NCBI GenBank assembly: GCA_937873575.1
Contig: CALMPK010000110.1
Coordinates: 1 to 38,393, forward strand
Reading direction: 5' to 3'
DNA length: 38,393 nucleotides
Source of the DNA: an uncultured Hyphomicrobiaceae bacterium
GTDB taxonomy: Bacteria; Pseudomonadota; Alphaproteobacteria; Rhizobiales; Hyphomicrobiaceae
Below, piece after piece: positions 17,849 through 26,558 of this stretch. The notes beneath the pieces were generated by a model. The model saw only the letters and a program-made list of their open reading frames with translations, ran no database searches and was not told the DNA's origin. The translations under genes and the position numbers were made by a program. Positions within the stretch are counted from its first letter, which is position 1, and each line of letters starts with the position of its first letter.

Positions 17849-18205
17849 ATGGCCCGTATCCTGCTGGCGGACGACGACAAGGCCCTGCGCGATCTCGCCG
17901 CCCGCGCGCTCGAGGCGGACGGCCACAAAGTCGCGATCGCCAGCGATGGCACCGAAGCCGCACAGCTTCTCGAAGCCGGCGAATACGATCTCCTCGTCAC
18001 GGATGTCGAAATGCCTGGATGCGGCGGCTTCGAGCTGGTGCGGGACTTCGCACCCCGCAAACCCCGCATGCGCTTCCTGCTCGTCTCGGGCTTCGTCGAG
18101 AAGCTCGAAAGCGCCCCGGCCGGGACAAGCGGCAAGTACGTGACGCTGGCGAAACCCTTTTCCCTCGAGCGGCTACGCGCCGAAGTCGCCCGTCTGCTGG
18201 GCTGA
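17849..18205 (+). CDS. cpdR: Single-domain response regulator, CpdR-like
   Basis: The 118-aa protein starting at ATG 17849 is one receiver domain with no output domain. The acidic pocket is DDD (9-11), the phospho-acceptor Asp52 (LLVTDVEMPG), Ser80 in LLVSGF and Lys102 in LAKPF. In alphaproteobacteria, CpdR of this form is phosphorylated via CckA-ChpT and, when unphosphorylated, places ClpXP at the pole to degrade CtrA and other cell-cycle proteins. The N-terminal MARILLADDD and the isolated receiver match that family; other single receivers are possible. The longer open frame upstream has no protein character. Confidence 0.78.
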   Translation: MARILLADDDKALRDLAARALEADGHKVAIASDGTEAAQLLEAGEYDLLVTDVEMPGCGGFELVRDFAPRKPRMRFLLVSGFVEKLESAPAGTSGKYVTLAKPFSLERLRAEVARLLG

Positions 18206-18259
18206 TCGCCGCCCGGGAAGCGACGGTGAGACGGGCGGGGGGGGCAGCCTGCGCGCCCC

Positions 18260-19009
18260 TTACACGTCCGCGTCGCTCAGATGACGGCGGTAGCTGAAAC
18301 GCCGCCGGTCGCCCGGCTTCATCCGCCGCACGAGCCGCGCGCCCTCGGCCCGGCAGCGCTTCGCCCGGCACAGTGCTTCCGCCCGCGCCGATGCTGGCCC
18401 AGCGCTCGCGCAACGGCAGGGTGCCGAGCGGCAGCGCCCGAACACGCCACCGATGACGCCCAGCAGACGCTCGAGCTCCCGCTCGCGGATGCCAAGCTCG
18501 CGCATGTGACGGAGCGTGTTGACGAGATAGTCGAGGTTGACGCCAGAGAGCCCGCGCGCGCCCGTGATGAGCCGCGCCTGGCAGGCGAGCGGCAGCCGGC
18601 CGACGTAGCTCGGATGCGCACGCTCGACGAGATAGGCGACGGCGAGGACCGGTGCATGGGACCGGCCTTCGATTTCCGCCTCCACTCGAACCTCGCGGTA
18701 GACGCCGTTGACCTGCTCGCGCTCTCGTAGATAGGCGAGCGTCGCGCGGGCCTGCGCGGCGGGAACGCGGTAGACGAGCCCTTCGCAGACGCCACCCCGG
18801 TCGAGACCGAGCACGAGCCCCGGGCGTTCCGCCGAGCCGCGGTGATGAACCGAGGCGACGCAGAACCGCCGCGAATAGCCGGTGACCCGTGCGCGCGCGA
18901 CTTCGGCGAACGGAAATCCGGGTCGCCACATCAGCGAGCCGTAGGCGAAGACCCAGAGGTCGCCACTACTATCGCGCGATTGGCCCGCCGAACCGGCGCA
19001 ACGGGTCAT
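18260..19009 (-). CDS. chaC: ChaC-family gamma-glutamylcyclotransferase
   Basis: This enzyme cleaves glutathione (or gamma-glutamyl peptides) to 5-oxoproline. The 249-aa frame starts at ATG 19009. The family's substrate loop is VFAYGSLMWRPGF (about 20-32), and the catalytic Glu lies in YLREREQVNGVYREV. The ChaC segment HPSYVGRLPLACQARLI and GLSGVNLDYLVNTLRHM is clear. The last 50 residues (Cys/Arg/Ala-rich, from about GGVFGRCRSAP) are longer than usual and of odd composition, so a late frameshift in GC-rich sequence is possible. Confidence 0.85.
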   Translation of the reverse strand: MTRCAGSAGQSRDSSGDLWVFAYGSLMWRPGFPFAEVARARVTGYSRRFCVASVHHRGSAERPGLVLGLDRGGVCEGLVYRVPAAQARATLAYLREREQVNGVYREVRVEAEIEGRSHAPVLAVAYLVERAHPSYVGRLPLACQARLITGARGLSGVNLDYLVNTLRHMRELGIRERELERLLGVIGGVFGRCRSAPCRCASAGPASARAEALCRAKRCRAEGARLVRRMKPGDRRRFSYRRHLSDADV

Positions 19010-19118
19010 GCCTTCGTCCTTGCGTTCGCCTTGTCGTGCGGGCTCGCATCAGCCCCGCGTGAAGGATATCGCCGATTCGTCCCGAGGGCGCGCCATCATG
19101 CACGCCGCTCCGCATTGC

Positions 19119-20069
19119 TCAGCCCTGCGGCGGTTTCTTCGATTGCGGCGAGCGCCCGAAATCGGGTGCCGGCGTGTCCTGCCCGGCCATGATGATGCCG
19201 CGGCGGATCTCACGTGCCTCGCCGAACAGTTGGAACAGTTCCTCGCCGTCATCATAGCGGATGGCCCGCTGGAGGTGGAACAGGTCCTCGGTGAAGCGGC
19301 CGAGCATTTCCAGCACCGCGGCCTTGTTGTTGAGAAACACGTCGCGCCACATCGTCGGATCGGAAGCGGCGATGCGCGTGAAGTCACGGAAACCGCCAGC
19401 CGAGAACTTGATGACCTCGCTGTCCGTCACCCGCTCGAGGTGCGCCGCCGTGTTGACGATGTTGAACGCGATCAGATGCGGCAGATGGCTGGTGATGGCG
19501 AGAACGCGGTCGTGATGCTCGGCCGTCATCAACTCGACGTTGGAGCCGAGCGCCTTCCAGAATTGAACGAGCCGCTCCACCGCTTCCGCGCGGGCCGTCG
19601 CCGTCGGCGTCAGAATGCACCAGCGCCCGTCGAACAGCGAAGCAAAGCCCGATTCCGGACCCGATTGCTCGGTGCCGGCGATCGGATGGCCGGGAATGAA
19701 ATCGACGCCCGCCGGCACGTGCGGGCCGACATCGGCGACGACCGCCGCCTTGACCGAGCCGACATCCGTCAGGATCGCCCCGGGCGAGAGCGCCGGGCCG
19801 ATCGACTTGGCGATACGGGCATAGGCGCCGACGGGCGCGCAGAGGATGACGAGATCGGCGCCCGCCACGGCGACCGCCGGATCGGCGAAGGCCGCATCGA
19901 CAAGCCCGATCTCGACCGCCTTCTCGCGCGTCGATGCGGTCGGCGACGAGCCGACGATCGTCTCGGCCAGACGGCCGTGGCGCCGGATCGCATGCGAGAT
20001 CGACGAGCCGATGAGCCCGATGCCGATCAAGGCGACGCGCCGGAAACGTACGTCAGCAGCCCCCGTCAT
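19119..20069 (-). CDS. tyrC: Prephenate/arogenate dehydrogenase
   Basis: The enzyme oxidatively decarboxylates prephenate or arogenate in tyrosine synthesis with NAD(P). ATG at 20069 overlaps the stop of hisC (ATGA), giving 316 aa. The same frame is open far upstream through hisC, but there it is only a shadow. The nucleotide-binding loop is [11 protein letters not shown] (about 13-23). The catalytic region has [11 protein letters not shown] and the all-helical C-terminal domain contains [11 protein letters not shown] and [15 protein letters not shown]. The hisC-tyrC overlap implies translational coupling. The symbol tyrC follows Hyphomicrobiales usage; tyrA would describe the same activity. 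Confidence 0.9.
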   Translation of the reverse strand: MTGAADVRFRRVALIGIGLIGSSISHAIRRHGRLAETIVGSSPTASTREKAVEIGLVDAAFADPAVAVAGADLVILCAPVGAYARIAKSIGPALSPGAILTDVGSVKAAVVADVGPHVPAGVDFIPGHPIAGTEQSGPESGFASLFDGRWCILTPTATARAEAVERLVQFWKALGSNVELMTAEHHDRVLAITSHLPHLIAFNIVNTAAHLERVTDSEVIKFSAGGFRDFTRIAASDPTMWRDVFLNNKAAVLEMLGRFTEDLFHLQRAIRYDDGEELFQLFGEAREIRRGIIMAGQDTPAPDFGRSPQSKKPPQG

Positions 20070-21172
20070 GAGGCGCCTCCCGCGACGAACGCGGCGAGCG
20101 CGGCGACGACACGCCGGTTCTCGTCCTCGGTGCCGATCGTCAGGCGCAGGCAATCGCCGAGGCCGTAGCTCGCAACCATGCGCAGGATGAGTCCTTTCGA
20201 CTTCAGGAACGCATCCGCGTCCGCTGCCGTGCGGCCGGCGTCGCGCGGAAACCGGATCAGCAGGAAATTGGCGACGCTCGGCGTGACGGCGAGCCCGAGC
20301 TTGCCGATCTCGGCTTCGAGCCACGACAGCCATCGGTCGTTGTGGGCGGCGGCGGCCTCCACATGGCCCTGATCCTCCATCGCCGCGGCCCCGGCGGCAA
20401 TCGCCGCGCTCGAAAGATTGAACGGCCCGCGAATACGATTGAGCACGTCCGCCACGCCGGGCGGGCAGTAGGCCCAGCCGATGCGCAGCGCCGCCAGCCC
20501 ATAGATCTTCGAGAAGGTGCGCGTCATCACCGTATTGTCGGTGGTCGCCACCAGCTCGATGCCCGACTCGTAATCGTTGCGCCGGACGTATTCGGCATAG
20601 GCGCCGTCGAGCACGAGAAGAATGTCCGCGCGCAGCCCTGCCCGCAACCGGCGCACCTCGTCGATCGGAATATACGTGCCGGTCGGGTTGTTCGGGTTCG
20701 CCAGGAACACCATGCGCGTCTTCGCCGTAACGCGCGCCAGGATCGCGTCGACGTCCGTCTTCAAATCGCGCTCCGGCGCCACCACGGGCGTCGCGCCGTT
20801 GGTGAGAATGGCGATGCGATAGACCAGGAATCCGTGCTCGGTATAGATCGCCTCGTCGCCCGGCCCGAGGTAGGCGTGCGCGAGCAGGCTCAACAGCTCG
20901 TCCGAGCCCGAGCCGCAGACGATGCGCGCCGGGTCGAGCCCGTAGCGCCGACCGATCGCCTGGCGCAACGTCGTCGCCTGACCATCCGGATAACGCTCGA
21001 GCGCGCTTGCCGCCGCCGCGTAGGCTTCGGCCGCCTTCGGGCTCGGCCCCAACGGCGTCTCGTTCGAGGAAAGCTTGGCCGGCTTGATGCCCGACGGCAG
21101 CTTGCTCTCGCCCGGCACGTAGGCCTCGATGTCGAGAATGCCGGGGCGCGGCACCGGCGCGGAGGAGGTCAT
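20066..21172 (-). CDS. hisC: Histidinol-phosphate aminotransferase
   Basis: This PLP enzyme converts imidazole acetol phosphate to histidinol phosphate; family members also act on aromatic keto acids. The protein has 368 aa from ATG 21172. The fold-type I residues are Asn161 region ([11 protein letters not shown]), Asp189 ([10 protein letters not shown]) and Schiff-base Lys222 (TRTFSKIYG), with the phosphate-binding Arg in [19 protein letters not shown] near the N-terminus is typical of HisC. Its stop overlaps the tyrC start, so a combined role in tyrosine synthesis is plausible. It diverges from the riboswitch-controlled metX. Confidence 0.92.
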   Translation of the reverse strand: MTSSAPVPRPGILDIEAYVPGESKLPSGIKPAKLSSNETPLGPSPKAAEAYAAAASALERYPDGQATTLRQAIGRRYGLDPARIVCGSGSDELLSLLAHAYLGPGDEAIYTEHGFLVYRIAILTNGATPVVAPERDLKTDVDAILARVTAKTRMVFLANPNNPTGTYIPIDEVRRLRAGLRADILLVLDGAYAEYVRRNDYESGIELVATTDNTVMTRTFSKIYGLAALRIGWAYCPPGVADVLNRIRGPFNLSSAAIAAGAAAMEDQGHVEAAAAHNDRWLSWLEAEIGKLGLAVTPSVANFLLIRFPRDAGRTAADADAFLKSKGLILRMVASYGLGDCLRLTIGTEDENRRVVAALAAFVAGGAS

Positions 21173-21340
21173 GGCGGTGTCTTTCGGTTAATGCAGGCGA
21201 TGGAGCAGGCGAACCGGCGGGCGGTGGCCGCGGCAAGTGATAGACGAGCAGCGCCGGGATGCAAAGCGCTGGCCGGCACTGGCGAGCGCCGCCCGCCCCT
21301 TGACGCTCGCCGCCCCGCTCCGATATTCAAGAGGTGATAC

Positions 21341-21397
21341 GTCGTGGTGATTTGGCCGGCCGGCTTGCAGCCACGTAAAACAACTCGCTAAAAGGCC
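21341..21397 (+). promoter_or_regulatory. SAM-II riboswitch in the metX leader
   Basis: The SAM-II architecture is visible. A 5' stem strand cgtgg (21343-21347) is followed by TGATTT, then the 3' strand ccacg (21371-21375). An A-rich joint follows and then the conserved GCTAAAAGG (21387-21395). The loop ggcc at 21354-21357 can pair with ggcc at 21394-21397 to close the pseudoknot. This class binds S-adenosylmethionine and is common before metX and metA in alphaproteobacteria, shutting expression off when SAM is plentiful. It lies 99 bp before the metX start. Confidence 0.85.
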
Positions 21398-21496
21398 GTG
21401 CGAAACCGTCTCTTCGGTGCAGCCCGGCCGTTTCGAGGGCAGTGCCAAGGCGGTAGCCGAAGGTGCCGCCCGATACGCCCGGGAGACGTCGCACCG

Positions 21497-22714
21497 ATGG
21501 CCGCCATCGATCCGAGACAACACCCTGACCTGATCGAGCGCGCGGCGCACAGCCTCGCGCCGGAGACTGTGCAACGTCTGCGCGAGGCCTGGACGCCGTC
21601 GAGCAAGGTCGTACGCTTCTCAGGTTCCCCCCTGGCGCTCGACGGTGGCTCGCGCCTCGAGACATTCCAAGTGGCCTACGAGACGTGGGGCGAGCTCAAC
21701 GCCGACAAGTCGAACGCCGTACTCGTCTGCCACGCGCTGACGGGCGACCAGTACGTCGTCGGCGAAAACCCGGTGACGAAGAAGTCCGGGTGGTGGGAGA
21801 CGCTGATCGGCCCCGGCAAGCCGATCGATACGCGGCGGTTCTACGTCATTTGCGCCAACATCCTCGGCGGCTGCATGGGCACGACGGGCCGGGCCTCCAT
21901 CAACCCCGCCACGGGCATGCCCTATGGGCTCGGCTTTCCCGTCATCACCATCGGTGACCTGGTGGAAGCGCAAGTGCGCCTGATCGACCACCTCGGCATC
22001 GACCAGCTCTTCGCCGTGATCGGCGGCTCGATGGGCGGCATGCAGGTGCTCGAATGGTGCGCGCGTCACAAGCAGCGCGTCTTCTCGGCCATGCCCATCG
22101 CCACCGCGCCGCGCCATTCCTCGCAGAACATCGCGTTCCACGAGGTCGGCCGGCAGGCGGTGATGGCTGACCCGGACTGGGCGCGTGGTGACTATCACGG
22201 CAACGGCAAGGTGCCGCGGAACGGCCTCGCCGTCGCGCGCATGGCCGCCCACATCACCTATCTGTCGGAGCAGGCGCTGCACGAGAAGTTCGGCCGCAAC
22301 CTGCAGAACCGCGAGGCGCGCACGTTTTCCTTCGACGCCGATTTCCAGGTGGAAAGCTACCTGCGCCACCAGGGCTCGACGTTCGTCGACCGCTTCGACG
22401 CCAACAGCTACCTCTACATCACGCGCGCCATGGACTACTTCGACCTCGCTGCCGAGAACGGAGACGTGCTGGCCAACGCTTTCCGCGGCACGCGCACGCG
22501 CTTCTGCGTCGTGTCCTTCACTTCCGACTGGCTCTACCCGACGCGCGACAGTCGCGAGATCGTGCAGGCCCTCAACGCGGTGGCCGCCAACGTCTCGTTC
22601 GTCGAGATCGAGAGCAACAAGGGCCACGACGCCTTCCTGCTCGAAGAGCCGGAGTTCTTCGCCACCATCACCGGTTTCGTCAACGCGGCCGCCGCTCATC
22701 GCGGGCTGCAATGA
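21497..22714 (+). CDS. metX: Homoserine O-acetyltransferase
   Basis: MetX acylates homoserine with acetyl-CoA (some relatives use succinyl-CoA) for methionine synthesis. The start ATG 21497 has GGGAG about 12 bases upstream and gives 405 aa; the frame is open back to 21398 but that part is leader. The alpha/beta-hydrolase nucleophile is Ser178 in IGGSMGGMQ. The acid lies in [10 protein letters not shown] and the His in NKGHDAFLL. Also typical are [17 protein letters not shown] and [14 protein letters not shown]. It is the first gene after a SAM-II riboswitch and is followed by metW. Confidence 0.95.
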   Translation: MAAIDPRQHPDLIERAAHSLAPETVQRLREAWTPSSKVVRFSGSPLALDGGSRLETFQVAYETWGELNADKSNAVLVCHALTGDQYVVGENPVTKKSGWWETLIGPGKPIDTRRFYVICANILGGCMGTTGRASINPATGMPYGLGFPVITIGDLVEAQVRLIDHLGIDQLFAVIGGSMGGMQVLEWCARHKQRVFSAMPIATAPRHSSQNIAFHEVGRQAVMADPDWARGDYHGNGKVPRNGLAVARMAAHITYLSEQALHEKFGRNLQNREARTFSFDADFQVESYLRHQGSTFVDRFDANSYLYITRAMDYFDLAAENGDVLANAFRGTRTRFCVVSFTSDWLYPTRDSREIVQALNAVAANVSFVEIESNKGHDAFLLEEPEFFATITGFVNAAAAHRGLQ

Positions 22715-22758
22715 CGCCACGCCCGGCGCCGCGCGCCGCGGCGTGCCGCCCCAACGAT

Positions 22759-22789
22759 CAGGCCAAACGAACAGGCCAAACGAACAGGC
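22759..22789. repeat. 13-bp tandem repeat between metX and metW
   Basis: caggccaaacgaa occurs at 22759-22771 and 22772-22784, then caggc again at 22785-22789 (2.4 units). It sits in the 87-bp gap just before the metW start and could affect its ribosome binding. Confidence 0.8.
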
Positions 22790-22801
22790 AAGTGTGCCAG
22801 C

Positions 22802-23443
22802 ATGACCTCCGATCCGCACGACATCGCCCACGCCGCCGCATCGCCCCGCCTTGATCACCTGCTGATCGCGGAGATGGTGACGCCGGGCTCGCGCGTGCTC
22901 GACGTCGGCTGCGGCGACGGCGCGCTCCTGCAACTGCTCACCGATACCAAGGGCGTCGACGGGCGCGGGATCGAACTCTCGCGCGAGCGCGTCAATGCCT
23001 GCGTCGCGCGCGGCCTTTCCGTCATCCAGGGTGACGCCGACCGTGACCTCGCCGACTATCCCGACGACGCCTTCGACTATGTGATCCTGAGCCTCACCAT
23101 CCAGGCTACCCGCTATCCCAAGACCGTACTCGAGAACCTGCTGCGCATCGGCCATCGCGCCATCGTTTCGTTTCCGAACTTCGGTCACTGGCTGATCCGC
23201 GCGCAACTGCTGTTCACGGGCCGCATGCCGATGACGGCCAACCTGCCCGAACCCTGGTATGCGAGCCCCGACGGCCATCTGTGCACCATCAAGGATTTCG
23301 CCGATCTGGTGACCAAGATCGACGCCGAGGTTGAGGACGCGGTGGCGGTCAACGCTCGCGGCCGGCGCATGGGTCTGAAACGCTCGATCCGCTTGCAGAA
23401 CCTGTTCGGCGAGAAAGCCGTCTTCGTGCTGAAGCGAAAGTGA
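22802..23443 (+). CDS. metW: Methionine biosynthesis protein MetW
   Basis: MetW is a class I SAM-methyltransferase-fold protein that acts with MetX in methionine synthesis. The 213-aa protein starts at ATG 22802, 87 bp after metX. The SAM loop is VLDVGCGDGALLQ (about 32-44), followed by GRGIELS and the DYVILSLTIQATRYP segment typical of MetW, and SFPNFGHWLIR. The last 200 bp of the gene recur at 30075-30274 and border the island. The 3' end of the present gene may thus come from the incoming DNA, while most of the gene is native. Confidence 0.93.
   Translation: MTSDPHDIAHAAASPRLDHLLIAEMVTPGSRVLDVGCGDGALLQLLTDTKGVDGRGIELSRERVNACVARGLSVIQGDADRDLADYPDDAFDYVILSLTIQATRYPKTVLENLLRIGHRAIVSFPNFGHWLIRAQLLFTGRMPMTANLPEPWYASPDGHLCTIKDFADLVTKIDAEVEDAVAVNARGRRMGLKRSIRLQNLFGEKAVFVLKRK
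23244..23443 (+). repeat. Left copy of the metW 3'-end direct repeat
   Basis: These 200 bp, ending exactly at the metW stop codon, match 30075-30274 in direct orientation with 14 differences (93% identity). Bases 23286-23395 are identical over 110 bp; the differences are all at the two ends. Confidence 0.92.
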
Positions 23444-23852
23444 GCGTGGCGGTGGCGGGTTTTGACCCTTTCCGGCCCTGAGCAATCGCAGCATGCTTGG
23501 TTTGCCGGCCAGCACCCGGCGGAGTTTGCGGACGTCGCGCCTGCTCCTTAACCGGTCGAGGTTTGGCGGGTCGGGACGTCCGCATCACATCTACATGCTG
23601 AAACTCCTTCCCGGTGCGAGGAACGAGGTGAGCCAGCTGACGTACCCCTGTTGTCGAAGTGGTCAAATGCCGACCATCGGCCCGCCGACGGTAAGGCCAG
23701 GACCGCCGAACGCATCGTCACGCCCAGTGCGCCGCAAGACAGTTGCGTGATACAAGTGCCGAAGTGGCACCGAAAGAGGGGCGGTTTCTCGTAATTCCCG
23801 TCGGTTCAGTGCACGACACATCTATCGGAACACCGTGCACAACCGGATTGGA
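23444..23852. other. Left edge of the island, no clear gene
   Basis: No frame in this stretch looks like a real protein. An imperfect inverted repeat, cggttcagtgcac (23802-23814) with gtgcacaaccg (23835-23845), lies just before the protease gene and may be an operator or hairpin. Confidence 0.35.
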
Positions 23853-24620
23853 ATGACGATGCTGGAATCCATCCTGCTGACGGCGACGCGGGTTCTCACA
23901 TTCGCTGGACAACGACCACTGACGAATGCGAGCGGCTTCTTCTTCGAGCGCGATAACAGGCTGTATTTGGTAACCAGCCGGCATGTGGTGTTCGATGAGC
24001 CAAGCAAGCATTTCCCTGACCGCATCGAGATTGAACTTCATGACGATGCAGAGAACCTGTCGGCGTCAACTCACTTTTCGATCCTACTCTACCGCAACGG
24101 CAAGGCTGTTTGGCGTCAAGGTCTAGACTCTGCAGGCGAGATTGATGTCGCTGTTATTGAACTGGACAGGTCTGCGTTGCCGAAGTCAGCCGTTTTCAAA
24201 GTGTTCACACCTGGGCACATTTATGGACCGCAAGACGAAATTGAGATTGGGAGTCCCCTAATAGTGGTGGGCTTTCCACTCGGTTTTCACGACACGTTGC
24301 ATCATATGCCAGTCGTGCGCCATGCCGGGCTGGCGTCATCATTCGGATTGCGCTTCCAAGGGGAGGGCTACTTCCTTACAGATGCCCGCACGCATAGCGG
24401 CACCAGCGGTGCGCCAGTGGTGATCAAGTGTTCCCAGCTCGAGAAGGTTGACGACGGGCCGCGTTGGAAACTGCTCGGAGTTCATTCCGCACGTCTGGAC
24501 GTGGGAACACGCAACATCAAGATTGACGAGGCACTCGGCTTGAATTGCGCATGGTATGCAGACATTCTGATGATCCTGACGGACAAGGGACCGAGCAGCA
24601 ACGGTAATTCCGGATGCTAG
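23853..24620 (+). CDS. Trypsin-like serine protease (cytoplasmic type)
   Basis: The frame from ATG 23853 (255 aa) encodes a chymotrypsin-fold peptidase with a full triad: His44 in LVTSRHVVFD, Asp98 in GEIDVAVIELD and Ser185 in THSGTSGAPVV. SGFFFERDNRLYLVTSRH is the usual first strand pair. No signal peptide is visible (MTMLESILLTATRVLTF is short and not followed by a cleavage site), so it probably works inside the cell. Stand-alone trypsin-like peptidases of this kind occur in accessory regions and as effectors in some defence systems, but no partner such as a sensor ATPase is found here. Target unknown. A GTG at 23835 is an alternative start. Confidence 0.82.
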   Translation: MTMLESILLTATRVLTFAGQRPLTNASGFFFERDNRLYLVTSRHVVFDEPSKHFPDRIEIELHDDAENLSASTHFSILLYRNGKAVWRQGLDSAGEIDVAVIELDRSALPKSAVFKVFTPGHIYGPQDEIEIGSPLIVVGFPLGFHDTLHHMPVVRHAGLASSFGLRFQGEGYFLTDARTHSGTSGAPVVIKCSQLEKVDDGPRWKLLGVHSARLDVGTRNIKIDEALGLNCAWYADILMILTDKGPSSNGNSGC

Positions 24621-24871
24621 GTGAGTGCGCGTGGCCGGTAGGGTGCGAGACGAGGGCGTAAAGCCTGGAATGCTCGACGCATATTGAGTTCACAATGGGG
24701 CTCGCCGTTGCTCCGGAGCTTGCCGCAGAAACGGAAATCCTGTTGTTGCGGATCGCCTATCGGCCACCGGCAATCGCTCGGCATCAGCGTTTCGACCGAC
24801 TTGCGCTCAATGAACGGTATGTAGACATCATCGCACTGCGGTAATGTCGGGGAACGCCTTATGCTGCACAT
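24617..24871 (-). CDS. Miniature GcrA-family protein
   Basis: The 84-aa protein starts at ATG 24871; a TTG at 24901 would add ten residues. Its second half matches the GcrA C-terminal signature: SDCRWPIGDPQQQDFRFCG (34 onward, Cys34 and Cys49), then GEPHCELN with Cys60. In GcrA proteins the last motif is usually YCxxH; here the His is replaced by Asn63. The GcrA DNA-binding N-terminus is missing, as in several small GcrA-like proteins of Hyphomicrobiales. GcrA normally binds sigma70-RNA polymerase at methylated GANTC promoters. This version may be a regulator or a decayed copy. It overlaps the end of the protease gene by 4 bp, convergently. Confidence 0.72.
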   Translation of the reverse strand: MCSIRRSPTLPQCDDVYIPFIERKSVETLMPSDCRWPIGDPQQQDFRFCGKLRSNGEPHCELNMRRAFQALRPRLAPYRPRALT

Positions 24872-25023
24872 AAAAAAGCAATCACCCAGTTGAAGAGACA
24901 AGCCTACAGGTACGTGTAGCCGCAGGAACCAAGCCTCAGCGGAGCGATCTCACTGCCTCAAAGTCGCCGCTTGCGTACTTATTTTTGCGAACTTATTAAG
25001 GTGGGGGCACCCGCCAGAAAAGC

Positions 25024-25239
25024 TCAATGAAGCGCGACCAAACCGGCAGCTACATCGCTAAAATGGGACCGGTCAAGATCATCGACGAATGCATTCAATT
25101 CGCGCGTCGTCATGTGACGGACATCGTACCATCGACCAAAGCTCTCTACGACAATGCAATCGCCCAGGGATGGCGTGGGCCCAACTATGAGGAAGTCTGC
25201 CTCAGCTTTGGTTATCGAAATGGCCTTGTGGTAGCGCAT
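25024..25239 (-). CDS. Small hypothetical protein (strand uncertain)
   Basis: From ATG 25239 this frame gives 71 aa (MRYHKAISITKAEADFLIVG, then GDCIVVESFGRWYDVRHM and TRELNAFVDDLDR). The opposite strand is also open at 25027-25299 (90 aa, MKRDQTGSYIAKMGPVKIID). Third-position GC is similar in both, and neither has a good ribosome site. I prefer the minus frame because it reads more like a compact folded domain. No family is recognised. Confidence 0.35.
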   Translation of the reverse strand: MRYHKAISITKAEADFLIVGPTPSLGDCIVVESFGRWYDVRHMTTRELNAFVDDLDRSHFSDVAAGLVALH

Positions 25240-25504
25240 GGGCGACCAGTAGCACACTATGGCCGCAATGTCGATGCAACGGCACTCGCGCGACGGTGAG
25301 CGTGCCAAGGATGCACCCGGCAATTCCAGGCCTTCACGTCAGGACGAGCCCATCGACCTTTCCGCCCGTGAACGTGCTTGGGTGAACAAGACCAGCAGCC
25401 CATATACCTCGCGATGCTCCGATACGTGCTTGAACCACTTCTGTAATCGTGCGTTGATAGTGTGCAACAATCGAAAATTCGCTCTCACGGCTAGTGAGCC
25501 TATC

Positions 25505-26338
25505 TTGAAACTTCAGATCGGTTATGAGTTCGGCTACCATTTTCTGCAGCCAACCCCCTGCATCCTCATCCTGAATGTTCACCACAGCCGGGTCGGCGAT
25601 CTCGAGTATCCCGATCACATCGTTGTTACTCCGGCGGCGCCTCTGTCCGGATACCGTGATGGATTTGGCAACTGGTGCGTGCGCATCGTCGCGCCCGCGG
25701 GGCGTGTGCGCATCGCGAGTTCGGCTGTCGTTCGCGATAGCGGACAGCCCGATCCCATGGCATCCGTTGCCGGGCAAGTTCCAGTCGAATACTTGCCGGA
25801 TGAAGCGCTCGTATACCTGCTACCAAGCCGCTTTTGCGAGAGCGACAGGCTTCTCGACTTGAGTTGGGAGCTGTTCGGGAGGAGCCGTCCCGGCTGGGAT
25901 CGCGTGCAGGATATCTGCAACTTCGTGCACCGTCACATCGCCTTCAACTACGAGGGTGCAAACCCCACACGCACCGCCTGTCAGGCACACCAGGAAGGCG
26001 TTGGCGTATGTCGCGACTACGCGCATCTGGCGGTTGCATTCTGCCGCGCGCTCAACATTCCTGCGCGGTACTGCACCGGCTATCTCGGTGACGTCGGTAC
26101 TGAGCCGCCATTTCCACCTGGCGATTTTGCTGCGTGGTTTGAGGCCTTTCTCGATGGCCGCTGGCATACGTTTGACCCGAGAAACAACACGCCACGCGTC
26201 GGCCGGGTGTTAATTGCACGGGGGCGCGATGCTGCCGACGTGGCGATGGTAACGACCTTTGGTCCCAACACGTTAGAGTCGTTCCGCGTATGGACGGACG
26301 AGATTGTTGCGGGTGGTATTGTGCCTGAAAAGAGCTGA
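25505..26338 (+). CDS. Transglutaminase-like cysteine protease
   Basis: I chose TTG at 25505 (LKLQIGYEFGYHFLQPTP, 277 aa) because it matches the usual N-terminus of this family. The frame is open back to 25259, but that part lacks protein character. The catalytic Cys169 lies in GVGVCRDYAHLA, and His221 and Asp224 in RWHTFDPRNN. The N-terminal half is the beta-sandwich usual in bacterial members. The family includes amidases and proteases acting on peptides or modified proteins; the substrate is unknown. It has no signal peptide. A strong hairpin with a U-run lies 158 bp downstream. Confidence 0.85.
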   Translation: MKLQIGYEFGYHFLQPTPCILILNVHHSRVGDLEYPDHIVVTPAAPLSGYRDGFGNWCVRIVAPAGRVRIASSAVVRDSGQPDPMASVAGQVPVEYLPDEALVYLLPSRFCESDRLLDLSWELFGRSRPGWDRVQDICNFVHRHIAFNYEGANPTRTACQAHQEGVGVCRDYAHLAVAFCRALNIPARYCTGYLGDVGTEPPFPPGDFAAWFEAFLDGRWHTFDPRNNTPRVGRVLIARGRDAADVAMVTTFGPNTLESFRVWTDEIVAGGIVPEKS

Positions 26339-26495
26339 ATTGGCTTTGCTCAAAACAGGGCGAGTGACACATCGGTCTTGTAATTGACCAGGTTGAAGTC
26401 TACATCTGGTGGATCGAATTCTGCTGGACCGACTGTCCGTTCCGCTGCGGCTGTGCTGAGCGCGCGTTCACAAATCTCGCATAAATCGAAAATCA

Positions 26496-26542
26496 GAATG
26501 GCCGCTCACGGCACCGGGAGCGGCCATTCGTGGGCATTTTTT
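26496..26542 (+). terminator. Hairpin with U-run before the cold-shock gene
   Basis: gaatggccgctc (26496-26507) and gagcggccattc (26518-26529) form a perfect 12-bp stem with a 10-nt loop. A run of six T follows at 26537-26542. It could end transcription from the transglutaminase gene, or be an attenuator in the leader of cspA, whose ATG is only 17 nt further on. Confidence 0.8.
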
Positions 26543-26558
26543 CTCATAAGGACACGTC

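Noticed and set aside
19119..21236. A 705-codon open frame covering tyrC and hisC
   Set aside because: Only the 316 codons from 20069 are protein-like (prephenate dehydrogenase). The first part is Arg/Ala-rich shadow of hisC.
21620..23515. A 631-codon minus-strand frame over metX and metW
   Set aside because: It is the antisense shadow of two clearly identified genes in GC-rich DNA and has shadow-type composition.
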